Shown here: positions 39,475 to 48,960 of the stretch, piece after piece
How positions within the stretch are numbered: position 1 is the first letter of the stretch
How the letters are laid out: the number at the start of each line of letters is the position of its first letter
Source: Acidimicrobiales bacterium
Lineage (GTDB): Bacteria > Actinomycetota > Acidimicrobiia > Acidimicrobiales > SZUA-35
Direction of reading: 5' to 3'
Assembly (NCBI GenBank): GCA_020629155.1
Contig: JAHDDW010000001.1
Span: forward strand, 156,454 to 220,453
Length of the DNA: 64,000 nucleotides
Position numbers and translations under genes: made by a program
The notes under the pieces: generated by a model
Told to the model about the DNA's origin: nothing
Seen by the model: only the letters and a program-made list of their open reading frames with translations
Database searches by the model: none

Positions 39475-40518
39475 TTATCCATAGCTCAGCTCTTCTAAAA
39501 GTTCTTGCTGTGCTTTCGATGGCCGCCCAGCTAGACGGCTTTCAAAAAAACCTGTATCAGCGTGAACATTGGCGAAACTTTCAGCGAAGTCACCTGCCCC
39601 TGTCGAGAAATCAGTCGCCGCGTTTCCTGGCCACCATGGGGCCTTCCCTAGCCTTCTTGCCTCGACCCACCGTGCGCGATCTTTACTCGAATTATGTGTC
39701 ACATCGACGGCGTGGCCAATTTCGTGAGCGACTACGTGTTGAAGATTTACCTCAGTTTGCGTGGGACGGACATAAATAACAATTTTTTTCTGAGCGGTAT
39801 ATGTTAACCCAAGATAGCCCGCCCTTTCTGGGCGAAACTCGATCTTCCATTCAGGTAGACGCTCCTGCCATGGATAGGAGACATGCTGCAACGCTTGCAC
39901 ACCACGTTTTTGTTCCGCTGTCATCGGCGAGCTCAGCACAACATTATGTGTAGGAGAAATAGGGTCGTGAATCGGCGGCGTTGTTTTTGTCTGCGCAACA
40001 AATTCTTCCGATTCAGAGAAATGCAGCATCACATCTCCCCTGCTTGTGCCTGATGCCAAAATATTGTTCCAGTAGTGTTCACCAATTACATCTGGTTTTC
40101 GACGCAGCACGTTTTTATACATTCGCTCAACAAACTGACGGTTTGAAAGCACGCTATAGCGGGCGAGAAATTCATCGCTTGACGCAAAACTGTCTGAAAC
40201 GACGCTCAGGCTTTTGCCTTGTCGAAGCTGACGAAGCCAATAGTCAAAACCGTTTTGCTCTGGTTCACGATTGAAATAGGCGCGATACAGTCGTTTGATT
40301 TGCCCTTCTGCAACTTGATCACGGGTGTAGGCAAGCGATTCATCTGTTTGCGCTTCAATCACTATCCCATTTCGCACATTGTGAACATCTTCTTGTTGCG
40401 AGTCGCTTGTCTCCAACGCGCTGTGCCCTGCGGTTAAAAGCAACGTTGCCGTTAGGAGAAGACCGCCTAGCCGATTCCGAATAGAGCATTTCTGCGCATA
40501 ACCTTTTTTCATTTCCAC
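39475..40518 (-). CDS. Secreted DUF4214-type protein with a zinc metallopeptidase-like motif
   Basis: RLYRAYFNREPEQNGFDYWLRQLR...; HVVAHEIGHAVDVTH (HExxH). Confidence 0.78.
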   Translation of the reverse strand: MEMKKGYAQKCSIRNRLGGLLLTATLLLTAGHSALETSDSQQEDVHNVRNGIVIEAQTDESLAYTRDQVAEGQIKRLYRAYFNREPEQNGFDYWLRQLRQGKSLSVVSDSFASSDEFLARYSVLSNRQFVERMYKNVLRRKPDVIGEHYWNNILASGTSRGDVMLHFSESEEFVAQTKTTPPIHDPISPTHNVVLSSPMTAEQKRGVQALQHVSYPWQERLPEWKIEFRPERAGYLGLTYTAQKKIVIYVRPTQTEVNLQHVVAHEIGHAVDVTHNSSKDRARWVEARRLGKAPWWPGNAATDFSTGAGDFAESFANVHADTGFFESRLAGRPSKAQQELLEELSYG

Positions 40519-40770
40519 CTGCCTTGCAGCCGAAGATACAAGGAGGTCATGGGTTGTTGAGAGCAGCTAACCCGTTTCTAGAAGATCTGCTCACTTACGC
40601 AGTGCCACAGTAGGCCTTTCGACAGGGATATTCTCTTAATTATCATGCCGAGTTTTTTGAATAAGACGCATGCAAGCCTGTGTGCGACATACCAAGCGCA
40701 GCGGAACGACCAGCTAGACCCGCAATAAATGACATCGCCCTTACTGCGCCATTCACGCTATATTTAAACG

Positions 40771-41241
40771 GTGAGCACCAAGATAATCGCCAAAAATAAA
40801 ACTGCTCGACGCAACTATGAAATCCTCGAAACACACGAAGCAGGCGTAGTGCTCCGAGGCAACGAAGTTAAATCACTGCGCGAAGCTAAGGTTACCATCA
40901 AGGAGGCCTACGCTCGTTTTGAGAATGGCGAGCTTTGGATCCAAGGCTTGCACATCACTGCATATTCCAACATAAGCACGCACGTGCGATCCGATCCGAC
41001 AAGACGACGCAAACTTCTTATGCACCGCACCGAGCTAACACGGCTTTTCTCCAAGTCAGAACAAGGCCAGCTTACTATTGTGCCGCTGGCTCTCTATTTC
41101 AAAGACGGCAAAGTGAAAGTAGAAATCGGTTTAGCACGAGGTTTAAAAACCCATGATAAGCGACAACAGATCGCCAAAAAAGATGCCGACCGCCAAGCAA
41201 GGCGTGAAGTAGCTCGACATTCCAAAGGAAAATACGAGTAG
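40771..41241 (+). CDS. smpB: SsrA-binding protein
   Basis: GTG start; IIAKNKTARRNYEILETHEAGVVLRGNEVKSLREAKVTIKEAYARF. Confidence 0.97.
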   Translation: MSTKIIAKNKTARRNYEILETHEAGVVLRGNEVKSLREAKVTIKEAYARFENGELWIQGLHITAYSNISTHVRSDPTRRRKLLMHRTELTRLFSKSEQGQLTIVPLALYFKDGKVKVEIGLARGLKTHDKRQQIAKKDADRQARREVARHSKGKYE

Positions 41242-41310
41242 TCTGATATCTCCATCTATCGTATTGCTCTAGCTTCTTCACTAACTGGTTCTTGCTCTAC
41301 ACTAAATACC

Positions 41311-42030
41311 ATGGCGGCCACAACAAACCCAGACTTTAGCTGGACAGACCTTGGAACGAGCAAGGAAATAAGCCAGCTATCTGAATACCCTCAGGTCAAT
41401 GAAACGTTTATCGTAGTCGACCAAGGCGGAGAAGGAGTCTCCACAAGCAATTTTCTTTTCAGTTCAGGGTTTGAGGACTGCAGCGCTCAGGTAGTAATAA
41501 ATGTCAACGATGGATCTATGTTACTCAAACATATTGGCCCTAAAAGTGGCAGCCCAGAATCAAGCGAAGGTTTTGTTCCGCAAAGTCTTTATAAATATTT
41601 TCTTAATCATGCTGCAGCTTCCAACGCAACTGTACTTTCCTTGACCATTAAAGGCTCGAGGAGCAACCACACGCTGTACAAATACAGGCCTCGATTCGTC
41701 AGAGAAGAAATCCCATCAGAAGAAGTAAAAACAAAAATTACTGAGTTAGAAGAAATCAGAGTGGACACGGGAGAAGACCGAAGATGGGCTATTGCTGTCG
41801 ACCCACAAAAATCAATTGCGATTGTTATTTCTGAGGATCGTTTTGACAATAAAAGTTTTCACCGTTTCCAGCTTCCCCAGTACCACATCGGGGATAATTT
41901 GGCTGCCAAAATGCTTGAGGAAAAATCAGCAAATAAAAAAACACTAGATAAAGCAGTGCTTGACCTAGCTAGAATACCTTCAAATCCTACTGATCCTGAG
42001 ACTATTGAGGACCCAAGCCGCCATCCTTAA
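41311..42030 (+). CDS. Hypothetical protein
   Basis: 239 aa ORF between smpB and ssrA; overlaps next ORF. Confidence 0.65.
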   Translation: MAATTNPDFSWTDLGTSKEISQLSEYPQVNETFIVVDQGGEGVSTSNFLFSSGFEDCSAQVVINVNDGSMLLKHIGPKSGSPESSEGFVPQSLYKYFLNHAAASNATVLSLTIKGSRSNHTLYKYRPRFVREEIPSEEVKTKITELEEIRVDTGEDRRWAIAVDPQKSIAIVISEDRFDNKSFHRFQLPQYHIGDNLAAKMLEEKSANKKTLDKAVLDLARIPSNPTDPETIEDPSRHP

Positions 42031-42550
42031 CAATCAATATTTAATCAAAGACTTACACACAGAGCAGATAGACCAAATTACTAAGACCTGGACTGAAGGT
42101 TTTGCCAGGCACTTTCATTATTTAGCAATTCCAGAGCAAATATACCCCAATCAACGACTCTCTGAGAGTGACACTACAGCAGCGATTCAATCACTCGATA
42201 TATTATTAGATCTCAGAGCTTTACATCTCCATGGCAGTATTGGGCCGATACAAAAAGCTGACTGTTCAGATGAAGTTTTAGCTCAGATAATCAACATGCT
42301 AAAACGCAAACCTCCTAAAGTCATTTATGAAGTCTCAGAACTAGTTCTTAACTATCATAAAAAACTTTTTGATGAGATAGACCCAGATTCATTCACAACT
42401 ACCGACCGCATAATTAATACTGCGAAGAAAGAAGCCCTCTTCCAATCAGTCGAACGTTTACAACAAGCTGCTACTACTATTGCTAATGGATTTAGCAATA
42501 GTAGTAGCACTGGCACGATCTACTCTGGAAGCCAACAAGTTACTCAATAA
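42005..42550 (+). CDS. Hypothetical protein
   Basis: 181 aa; start overlaps 3' end of preceding CDS; contains a hairpin near its 3' end. Confidence 0.6.
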   Translation: MRTQAAILNNQYLIKDLHTEQIDQITKTWTEGFARHFHYLAIPEQIYPNQRLSESDTTAAIQSLDILLDLRALHLHGSIGPIQKADCSDEVLAQIINMLKRKPPKVIYEVSELVLNYHKKLFDEIDPDSFTTTDRIINTAKKEALFQSVERLQQAATTIANGFSNSSSTGTIYSGSQQVTQ

Positions 42551-42691
42551 AATTTGGCAATCAAATCGCTTACCCACCCAGGCAAACCCTAAATTAGCTC
42601 GACGCTACAATCGTTAAACTGTTACACTCTCCTATAGGGATCTCTGTATCTCTTGTAGACGCTTTTTGAAAAATCACATGTCTTACAACTA

Positions 42692-43078
42692 GGGGCTGAC
42701 CGGTTTCGACGTTGAGACGAGAAGTTGTGTATGCGACTTGAGTTTCTCAGACTCATTAAACGGGGAATATAAGAAGTGACGCTAAAAAAGCTGACTTCGC
42801 TCTTGCAGCCTAATCGTAGATTAACTGTTAGAGGATGATTGCGAGCCGTAAGGCCACGCGGGGTCTGGTCACTGCAACCCAGCAACAGAAGCAGAGGCAG
42901 ACAGCGGGAAAGACTGCTGACAGTTGGCAAAGACCACTGACATTTGGGAAAGACCAAGCGGGCGAGCTTCGGCTCAGCTGACCCAGCAGACAGGTAACCG
43001 TAAACTTACACCTTGGGAATAGTCGTAGCGTGGACAATGACTGCTTAGCGGACGGGGGTTCGATTCCCCCCAGCTCCA
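42692..43078 (+). ncRNA. ssrA: tmRNA; predicted tag AKKADFALAA
   Basis: 5' GGGGCTGACCGGTTTCGACG, tag frame GCTAAAAAAGCTGACTTCGCTCTTGCAGCCTAA, 3' GGGGGTTCGATTCCCCCCAGCTCCA; terminal CCA not encoded. Confidence 0.95.
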
Positions 43079-43110
43079 CTTTCATAGTATTTTCTGAATT
43101 TTGTGTTTTT

Positions 43111-43174
43111 AGGGGGGTGTTTTGACAATATTTTTGTTTTTTTAGGGGGGTGTTTTGACAATATTTTTGTTTTT
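43111..43174. promoter_or_regulatory. Two-copy direct repeat upstream of DUF4143 ATPase 2
   Basis: aggggggtgttttgacaatatttttgttttt at 43111 and 43144, 33-bp period. Confidence 0.6.
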
Positions 43175-43184
43175 ATGGTACTAT
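43155..43184 (+). promoter_or_regulatory. Sigma-70-like promoter, possibly leaderless
   Basis: TTGACA (43155-43160), 18-bp spacer, TACTAT (43179-43184), ATG at 43192. Confidence 0.55.
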
Positions 43185-43191
43185 TTGGACT

Positions 43192-44559
43192 ATGTGGCGT
43201 AAACAAGAGGAATATGTAGAAAAGTGGTTCAAAAGTGACAGAAGGAAACCCTTGGTGATTCGCGGTGCTCGCCAGGTTGGCAAGTCAACACTCGTCAGAA
43301 ATTTTGCCCGAAACAACAACCTTGTGCTTCATGAAATAAATGTTGAACAACATTTGCAACTTGCGTCTGTATTTAGCAGCAAAAACGTAGAGGCGATTTT
43401 GGAAGAGCTAGAGTTCTTAGGCGATGCAGGTCCTCTAAACAAGAAGAGTCTTGTGTTCATAGATGAAATTCAAGCTATTCCAGAGGCTATCGCTGCGTTA
43501 CGATATCTCTATGAAGAGCGGCCTGACGTGGCAGTTATCGCAGCGGGTTCGCTGCTTGAAGTGACGTTACGTCGATCTCAAATATCTATGCCTGTAGGGC
43601 GAGTAGAGTTTCTCTATCTGGGACCGATGACGTTTCAAGAAACTTGTGAAGCCTATGGCCAAACGGTTCTTCGTCAAAAGTTGCAAACAATGACACAAAC
43701 CAAATCGTTAGCCGTGTCGATGCATGAAGCACTGTTGCATTTGCAGCGGACCTACTTGGTTGTCGGCGGAATGCCTGAAGCAGTCAACGTCTACAGCCAA
43801 ACCAAAAGTTTGGCCGAGGTGCAAGACATCCACCGTTCGATTCTCGATACCTATAAACATGATTTTGCTAAGTACGGTTCTGGCGTTGATCTGCCACGGT
43901 TACACAAAGTTATGGGGCACCTGCCAGCATCAGTTGGTGAGAAAGTCAAATATTCTGCGATCGACCCACAAGAGCGGTCGGTTGATCTTAGAAAAGCTAT
44001 GGATTTGCTTACGCTTTCTCAAGTGATGACTCGTGTGCATCGCAGCAAGGCGTCGGGTTTTCCGCTAAAAGCTTCGACTGATTTTAAGGTCTTTAAAAAC
44101 TATTTCCTTGATTGTGGTCTTCTCGCAACGCAGTTAGGCGTTGGCCCTATTTCAAAAGAAAAGTTACTTCAACGACGCTTTATTAACGAAGGTGCCCTTG
44201 CTGAACAATTTGCAGCACAGCATTTGTTGTATTTTTACGGTCCTCGTCATGAGCCAGAATTGTTTTATTGGCTACGTGAAGGGAGAAGCGGCAACGCAGA
44301 AGTAGACTTTTTAGTGCAGATAGAAGACAACGTGGTTCCTGTTGAGGTGAAAGCTGGAAGAAGCGGGTCGTTAAAGTCATTGCAGCAGTTCGTGGCCACG
44401 AAAAAACCAGGCATCGCCCTAAGGTTTGACACTAACCCTTTATCCAAGATGACAATGAGTCATATCATTAGCGGCGTAACGGCCTCAGCGACACTGCTAT
44501 CGCTACCGCTCTATGCTGTTGAAGAGCTTACACGGCTCTTTCGTGAAGAGAACGAGTAA
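43192..44559 (+). CDS. AAA_14/DUF4143 ATPase, copy 2
   Basis: LVIRGARQVGKSTLVRNF, LVFIDEIQAIPEAI, NAEVDFLVQIEDNVVPVEVKAGRSGSLKSL; same length (455 aa) as copy 1. Confidence 0.92.
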   Translation: MWRKQEEYVEKWFKSDRRKPLVIRGARQVGKSTLVRNFARNNNLVLHEINVEQHLQLASVFSSKNVEAILEELEFLGDAGPLNKKSLVFIDEIQAIPEAIAALRYLYEERPDVAVIAAGSLLEVTLRRSQISMPVGRVEFLYLGPMTFQETCEAYGQTVLRQKLQTMTQTKSLAVSMHEALLHLQRTYLVVGGMPEAVNVYSQTKSLAEVQDIHRSILDTYKHDFAKYGSGVDLPRLHKVMGHLPASVGEKVKYSAIDPQERSVDLRKAMDLLTLSQVMTRVHRSKASGFPLKASTDFKVFKNYFLDCGLLATQLGVGPISKEKLLQRRFINEGALAEQFAAQHLLYFYGPRHEPELFYWLREGRSGNAEVDFLVQIEDNVVPVEVKAGRSGSLKSLQQFVATKKPGIALRFDTNPLSKMTMSHIISGVTASATLLSLPLYAVEELTRLFREENE

Positions 44560-44762
44560 GCAGGCAACGATGACACAATGGTTCGACCAGACTGCTAGAT
44601 GACTGATTCCATGGACACGTCGAACTTAAAATATTTTACACACAAGTAGCGCTATCGCATTTACTCTACCCTGATTCAAGGGTGGCCACTTTCGTGGGAA
44701 TGACGACCTGAATAGGCTTGGAATCAATCATCTAAGAGTTGCGAACACTTTTTTCAAAGCAT

Positions 44763-44778
44763 AGAATCATTCTCATTA
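44763..44778 (+). promoter_or_regulatory. Zur/Fur-box-like palindrome
   Basis: AGAATCATTCTCATTA with perfect AGAATcATTCT dyad, directly before the putative zrgA start. Confidence 0.5.
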
Positions 44779-45407
44779 TGGACAATTTATCGAAAATTTT
44801 TGTACTCGTTTTTGCTTTCCTAGGCACAATTGGCATAGCAGCTTGTGGCTCAGAGAGCGATCCTGCTGCTAGTTCGGTTAGTTCAGCAAGCACTGTAGAG
44901 AGTGTCACCACGCAAGATAGTGACGGTGATAAGGAAAAAGAAGATGATCACGATGATGATAAAAAAAGCGGACTTAGCGCTCATGAACACGGAGCTGCCG
45001 AGCTGACCGTCGCATGGACTGAAGACAGCGTCGTTATTGACTTGATCAGCCCAACCCAAAACATTTTCGGTTTCGAAAATGAAGCTACCACCGAAGAAGA
45101 AAAAACTGTTGTCGAAGATCGCACAAAAGCGTTGACCGCTCCAGGCATTGTAGCCATTAATGACGAAGCAGGTTGCGAACTCGATGGTGACGCTTCCACT
45201 GAACTGGAATATGAAGGAAGCCACGCCGAGATAACAGCCTCTTGGGAATACACTTGCGACAACCCAGATGAAATTAGCCAGCTTGAAACCGCTGAGCTCT
45301 TCAACGAATTTCCGAAACTTGAAGATCTCGATGTGCAATGGGCATCCGAAGCAGGACAGTCGTCAGCAGAACTTACACCTGATTCGACACGTCTTGCTCT
45401 AAGCTGA
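44778..45407 (+). CDS. ZrgA-like (DUF2796) zinc-associated lipoprotein
   Basis: Lipobox IGIAACGSES; Asp/His-rich EKEDDHDDDKK; GLSAHEHGAAELTVAWTEDSVVIDLISPTQNIFGFENEA. Confidence 0.82.
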   Translation: MDNLSKIFVLVFAFLGTIGIAACGSESDPAASSVSSASTVESVTTQDSDGDKEKEDDHDDDKKSGLSAHEHGAAELTVAWTEDSVVIDLISPTQNIFGFENEATTEEEKTVVEDRTKALTAPGIVAINDEAGCELDGDASTELEYEGSHAEITASWEYTCDNPDEISQLETAELFNEFPKLEDLDVQWASEAGQSSAELTPDSTRLALS

Positions 45408-45411
45408 GTAC

Positions 45412-46131
45412 GTGACCGTTTCTGATCCTGCTGTTATCGATCTAGACCACGTTACCTTTCGCTGGCCAGGTCAAGAAACCGATACGGTCGCGATCGAAGA
45501 GTTACAGCTGCAATCAGGTGAGCATTTGTTTGTTCGCGGGCCGAGCGGCAGCGGCAAAACAACCTTTTTGAACTTGTTGGCAGGTATCAATCTGCCGACA
45601 GGTGGCAAAATCCGTCTGTTGGGAACCGACCTTGCTTCGTTGTCGCCCAGCAAACGGGACCGATTTAGGGCAGACCATATCGGCGTTGTTTTTCAGCAGT
45701 TCAACCTGCTGCCGTATCTCACGATGCTAGAGAACGTTACGCTTTCATGCGCATTCTCTCCACGCAAAAAGGCTCACGCCGTCAAATCTTGTGACATCGC
45801 CGCTAGTGCACGCCATCTTTTGCGATCATTGAACCTGGCTGATGAGCTACACAACGCATCGGTGAGTAAATTAAGCGTCGGACAGCAACAACGTGTTGCT
45901 GTTGCGCGAGCGCTTATCGGCGGTCCTGAAATTCTTATTGCCGACGAACCAACATCAGCACTCGATGCTGACAACCGAGATCGATTTCTTGATCTACTGT
46001 TTCAAGAAGTTGAAGCCAAAAGTTGCACCCTTGTCTTTGTCAGTCACGACCAACAACTTGCAAAGCGATTCACACGCTCTATCGAACTGACCGAAGCTAG
46101 CAGCGATCGCACATCAGGAGGCGAGCAATGA
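45412..46131 (+). CDS. ABC transporter ATP-binding protein (LolD/MacB-like)
   Basis: VRGPSGSGKTTFLNLLAG, LSVGQQQRVAVARAL, LIADEPTSALD. Confidence 0.93.
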   Translation: MTVSDPAVIDLDHVTFRWPGQETDTVAIEELQLQSGEHLFVRGPSGSGKTTFLNLLAGINLPTGGKIRLLGTDLASLSPSKRDRFRADHIGVVFQQFNLLPYLTMLENVTLSCAFSPRKKAHAVKSCDIAASARHLLRSLNLADELHNASVSKLSVGQQQRVAVARALIGGPEILIADEPTSALDADNRDRFLDLLFQEVEAKSCTLVFVSHDQQLAKRFTRSIELTEASSDRTSGGEQ

Positions 46132-47384
46132 CACTGCTGCGACTAGCGTTAAAAAGCGCACGATTTCGGCGTGTCAGCCTGCTGTTGACAGTTCTCTCTA
46201 TTGCAATTAGTGTGACGCTGCTTCTGGGGGTCGACAAAACAAATAAGGAAGCAAAAAGCAGCTTACTTAACACCGTTTCTGAAACTGACCTTATTGTCGG
46301 TGCGAGAAGCGGACCAACAAATCTATTGCTTTACAGCGTTTTTCGTGTTGGTAATGCAACAAACAATGTCAGCTGGGAAACCTATGAAGAATTAGCAGCA
46401 ATGGAAGAAATCGCCTGGACGGTGCCGATTTCGCTCGGAGATTCGCATCGCGGTTTTCGTGTTATGGGCACAACAGGCGACTACTTTGAGCATTACCGTT
46501 ACGGTGATAAACAGCCGCTCACCCTGAAAAATGGCAAACAGTTCGATGAGGTGTATGACACAGTGCTTGGAGCCGACGTCGCTCGTAGCCTTGGCTACAG
46601 CGTTGGCGACAAAATTGTTTTGTCACACGGCTTAGTCTCAGCCGATTTCGCCGATCACAAAGACAAACCTTTTACGGTCGTTGGTATTTTAGAAAAAACT
46701 GGAACCCCAGTAGATCGCACTGTGCATGTCAGCCTTGCAGGCATTGAAGCTATTCACATCGATTGGCAAGGTGGTGCACGATCGGCGGTGCAACTTGATG
46801 CGCAGCAGGCGCTGCAATTCGACCTCACCCCAACATCGATCACTGCGTTTATGGTCGGACTGGAAAATAAAGCCTTTACCTTTCGCGTGCAACGCGAAAT
46901 CAACGAGTATAACGACGAACCAATGTCGGCTATTATCCCTGGCGCAACGTTGGCCGAGTTCTGGCGAACAATTTCGACTATCGAACAAATCTTGTTTGTA
47001 ATCTCAGGTTTCGTGCTCGTTGCTGGGCTTCTTGGCATGTTAACCACGATTCTCTCGACGTTGAACGAACGGCGCCGAGAAATTGCCGTGTTACGAGCGA
47101 TTGGTGCACGAGCAATCCACGTGGTATTGTTGATCTTGTTGGAGATACTACTTGTAGTATTTGCTGGCTGCGTAGCGGGAGTAGCAATGTTATATGGCTT
47201 GTTAGCTGTTGGACGACCAATCATAGCTGATCGTTTTGGTGTGAACCTAGCATATTCTTGGCTTGACCAGACCCAGCTGACCATACTAGTTAGTGTCATT
47301 CTCGGCGCTGTTCTGGTAGGTTTAATACCAGCATTTATTGCATACCGCAGGTCCTTGCAGGACGGACTGGCCCTAAAGGTGTAG
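46128..47384 (+). CDS. ABC transporter permease (FtsX-like)
   Basis: FtsX-like C-terminal domain ILSTLNERRREIAVLRAIGARA; 4-bp overlap with ATPase. Confidence 0.9.
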   Translation: MTLLRLALKSARFRRVSLLLTVLSIAISVTLLLGVDKTNKEAKSSLLNTVSETDLIVGARSGPTNLLLYSVFRVGNATNNVSWETYEELAAMEEIAWTVPISLGDSHRGFRVMGTTGDYFEHYRYGDKQPLTLKNGKQFDEVYDTVLGADVARSLGYSVGDKIVLSHGLVSADFADHKDKPFTVVGILEKTGTPVDRTVHVSLAGIEAIHIDWQGGARSAVQLDAQQALQFDLTPTSITAFMVGLENKAFTFRVQREINEYNDEPMSAIIPGATLAEFWRTISTIEQILFVISGFVLVAGLLGMLTTILSTLNERRREIAVLRAIGARAIHVVLLILLEILLVVFAGCVAGVAMLYGLLAVGRPIIADRFGVNLAYSWLDQTQLTILVSVILGAVLVGLIPAFIAYRRSLQDGLALKV

Positions 47385-47391
47385 ACGCTTT

Positions 47392-48099
47392 ATGACGATA
47401 CCAAACTCAGTGAACTATGAGAAACCACAGAACATCCGCTCGAAGTGCAAACTAACAATAGCGGCACTACTGGCGTTGTGCCTTACCGCTGCTAGCTGTG
47501 GTATTAGTGATGCAAAAACTGCAGAAGGAACTACACTGGGGGCGCAAAATGCTCCTGAACATGGCGATTCTATAGATGCATGGCTTGATCCTGATGCAAC
47601 GTCTAAACCAGTAGAGGTTCCAGCTGGCCACGAGCTATTTGAATGGGAAGATTTAACACCGCCTGGGTCTTCTGGCGAAGCTATCTATAACCGCTATGAG
47701 GAACGACTAGCTGCCGTTGAAATTGGCTCTCCAGAATCTAATGCGCTCTATGCAGAAATGCAGGCTGAGGCAGACAGCGAAGGTGAGGCAATCAATACTG
47801 AACTTGATGGCAAAAAAATCCATATGGGTGGTTTTGTCACGCCGTTGAGTTATGACGATGACGTTGTTACCGAATTTCTACTTGTTCCCTATTTCGGTGC
47901 CTGCATACACGTGCCAGCACCACCGCCTAACCAAACCATAATGGTTAAACTCGCCGAAGGCGAATCAATGTCGATTGAAGATACCTGGGGCGCAGTTTGG
48001 ATCACAGGCACACTCACCGCAACGTCAGCGACCACGGACTTAGCAGAAGCTGGCTACACAATAACTGGAGCTACAAGCACGATTAGCGAAGGTTATTAG
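47392..48099 (+). CDS. DUF3299-like lipoprotein
   Basis: GKKIHMGGFVTPLSYDDDVVTEFLLVPYFGACIHVPAPPPNQTIMV. Confidence 0.85.
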   Translation: MTIPNSVNYEKPQNIRSKCKLTIAALLALCLTAASCGISDAKTAEGTTLGAQNAPEHGDSIDAWLDPDATSKPVEVPAGHELFEWEDLTPPGSSGEAIYNRYEERLAAVEIGSPESNALYAEMQAEADSEGEAINTELDGKKIHMGGFVTPLSYDDDVVTEFLLVPYFGACIHVPAPPPNQTIMVKLAEGESMSIEDTWGAVWITGTLTATSATTDLAEAGYTITGATSTISEGY

Positions 48100-48183
48100 G
48101 TCCTGTCAAAGCTCTTTTGAAACTTATACAAGCTAGTGCCAGCTGCGCTAACCATATCAGAAAGTAGCTGTTAGTCTATTGCT

Positions 48184-48861
48184 ATGGACGCAACTTCTGG
48201 TGTGAAAGAATACGATCTCTATCTTTGGGACTTTGACGGCACGCTTGTCGATAGCCATAGCGCTGTTTGCGCTAACATGACTCGCGCGATTGAAGGCATG
48301 TTTGGCGAAGCAGTTGACAGTGAACGGGTTACAAAACTAGTTACACAAGGTTTGTCTCTTGAAGAAACGCTTCAGGCGGCCAGTGACCGCACCTATACGC
48401 CTGATGAGCTGACATCGCTTGCGAAAACCTATCGTGCCACCTACTCAGATACTGCTGAAGATATTGTCGACGTTTTTCCTGGAGCCGCACAAACTGTTGA
48501 ATCATTAGCAGCCAAAGGCAAGACTCAAGTAATCGTCACGCAGAAAACATCGCATCTTGTCACGCCCACGTTGAAGAAATTTCAGCTTGAAGCATATTTT
48601 CCTACTATCTTTGGTGTCACTCCTGAGCGGCCACCTAAGCCCGATGCTGCACTTTATGTGAAACATATAGCACCGCTCTTCCCAGAAGTCGGAGCCGAAA
48701 GAACTGTAATGATCGGTGACAGCAAATCAGACGCGCGCTTTGCGCACAACGCTGGACTCGACTTTGCATGGGCAAGCTGGGGATCGCATGGCAACACAGA
48801 CGAGCAACAAGAACTCGCAACACATGTTCTGACTTCGCCGCAAGAGATCGCGAACTTCTAA
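48184..48861 (+). CDS. HAD-superfamily phosphatase
   Basis: LYLWDFDGTLVDSHSAV...VMIGDSKSDARFAHNAGLDFAWASWG. Confidence 0.9.
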   Translation: MDATSGVKEYDLYLWDFDGTLVDSHSAVCANMTRAIEGMFGEAVDSERVTKLVTQGLSLEETLQAASDRTYTPDELTSLAKTYRATYSDTAEDIVDVFPGAAQTVESLAAKGKTQVIVTQKTSHLVTPTLKKFQLEAYFPTIFGVTPERPPKPDAALYVKHIAPLFPEVGAERTVMIGDSKSDARFAHNAGLDFAWASWGSHGNTDEQQELATHVLTSPQEIANF

Positions 48862-48960
48862 TGAAACAACGCATTGCGATTGTTATGGATGAAACCGAGA
48901 ATTTTTTGAACGGCATACGGCCAAGTATCGCTCTGGCATCAAGTGTGTCGGTGACGGGTT

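Noticed and set aside
42622-43085. Minus-strand ORFs of 111 and 85 aa (42622-42957, 42828-43085)
   Set aside because: They lie antisense to the tmRNA gene and have no recognisable protein features
43079-43191. G-quadruplex from the two G6 runs
   Set aside because: Only two G-runs about 27 nt apart; a stable intramolecular quadruplex would need four tracts with short loops
44883-45338. Minus-strand ORF of 151 aa
   Set aside because: Antisense to the ZrgA-like gene, which has a clear lipobox and domain; likely chance ORF
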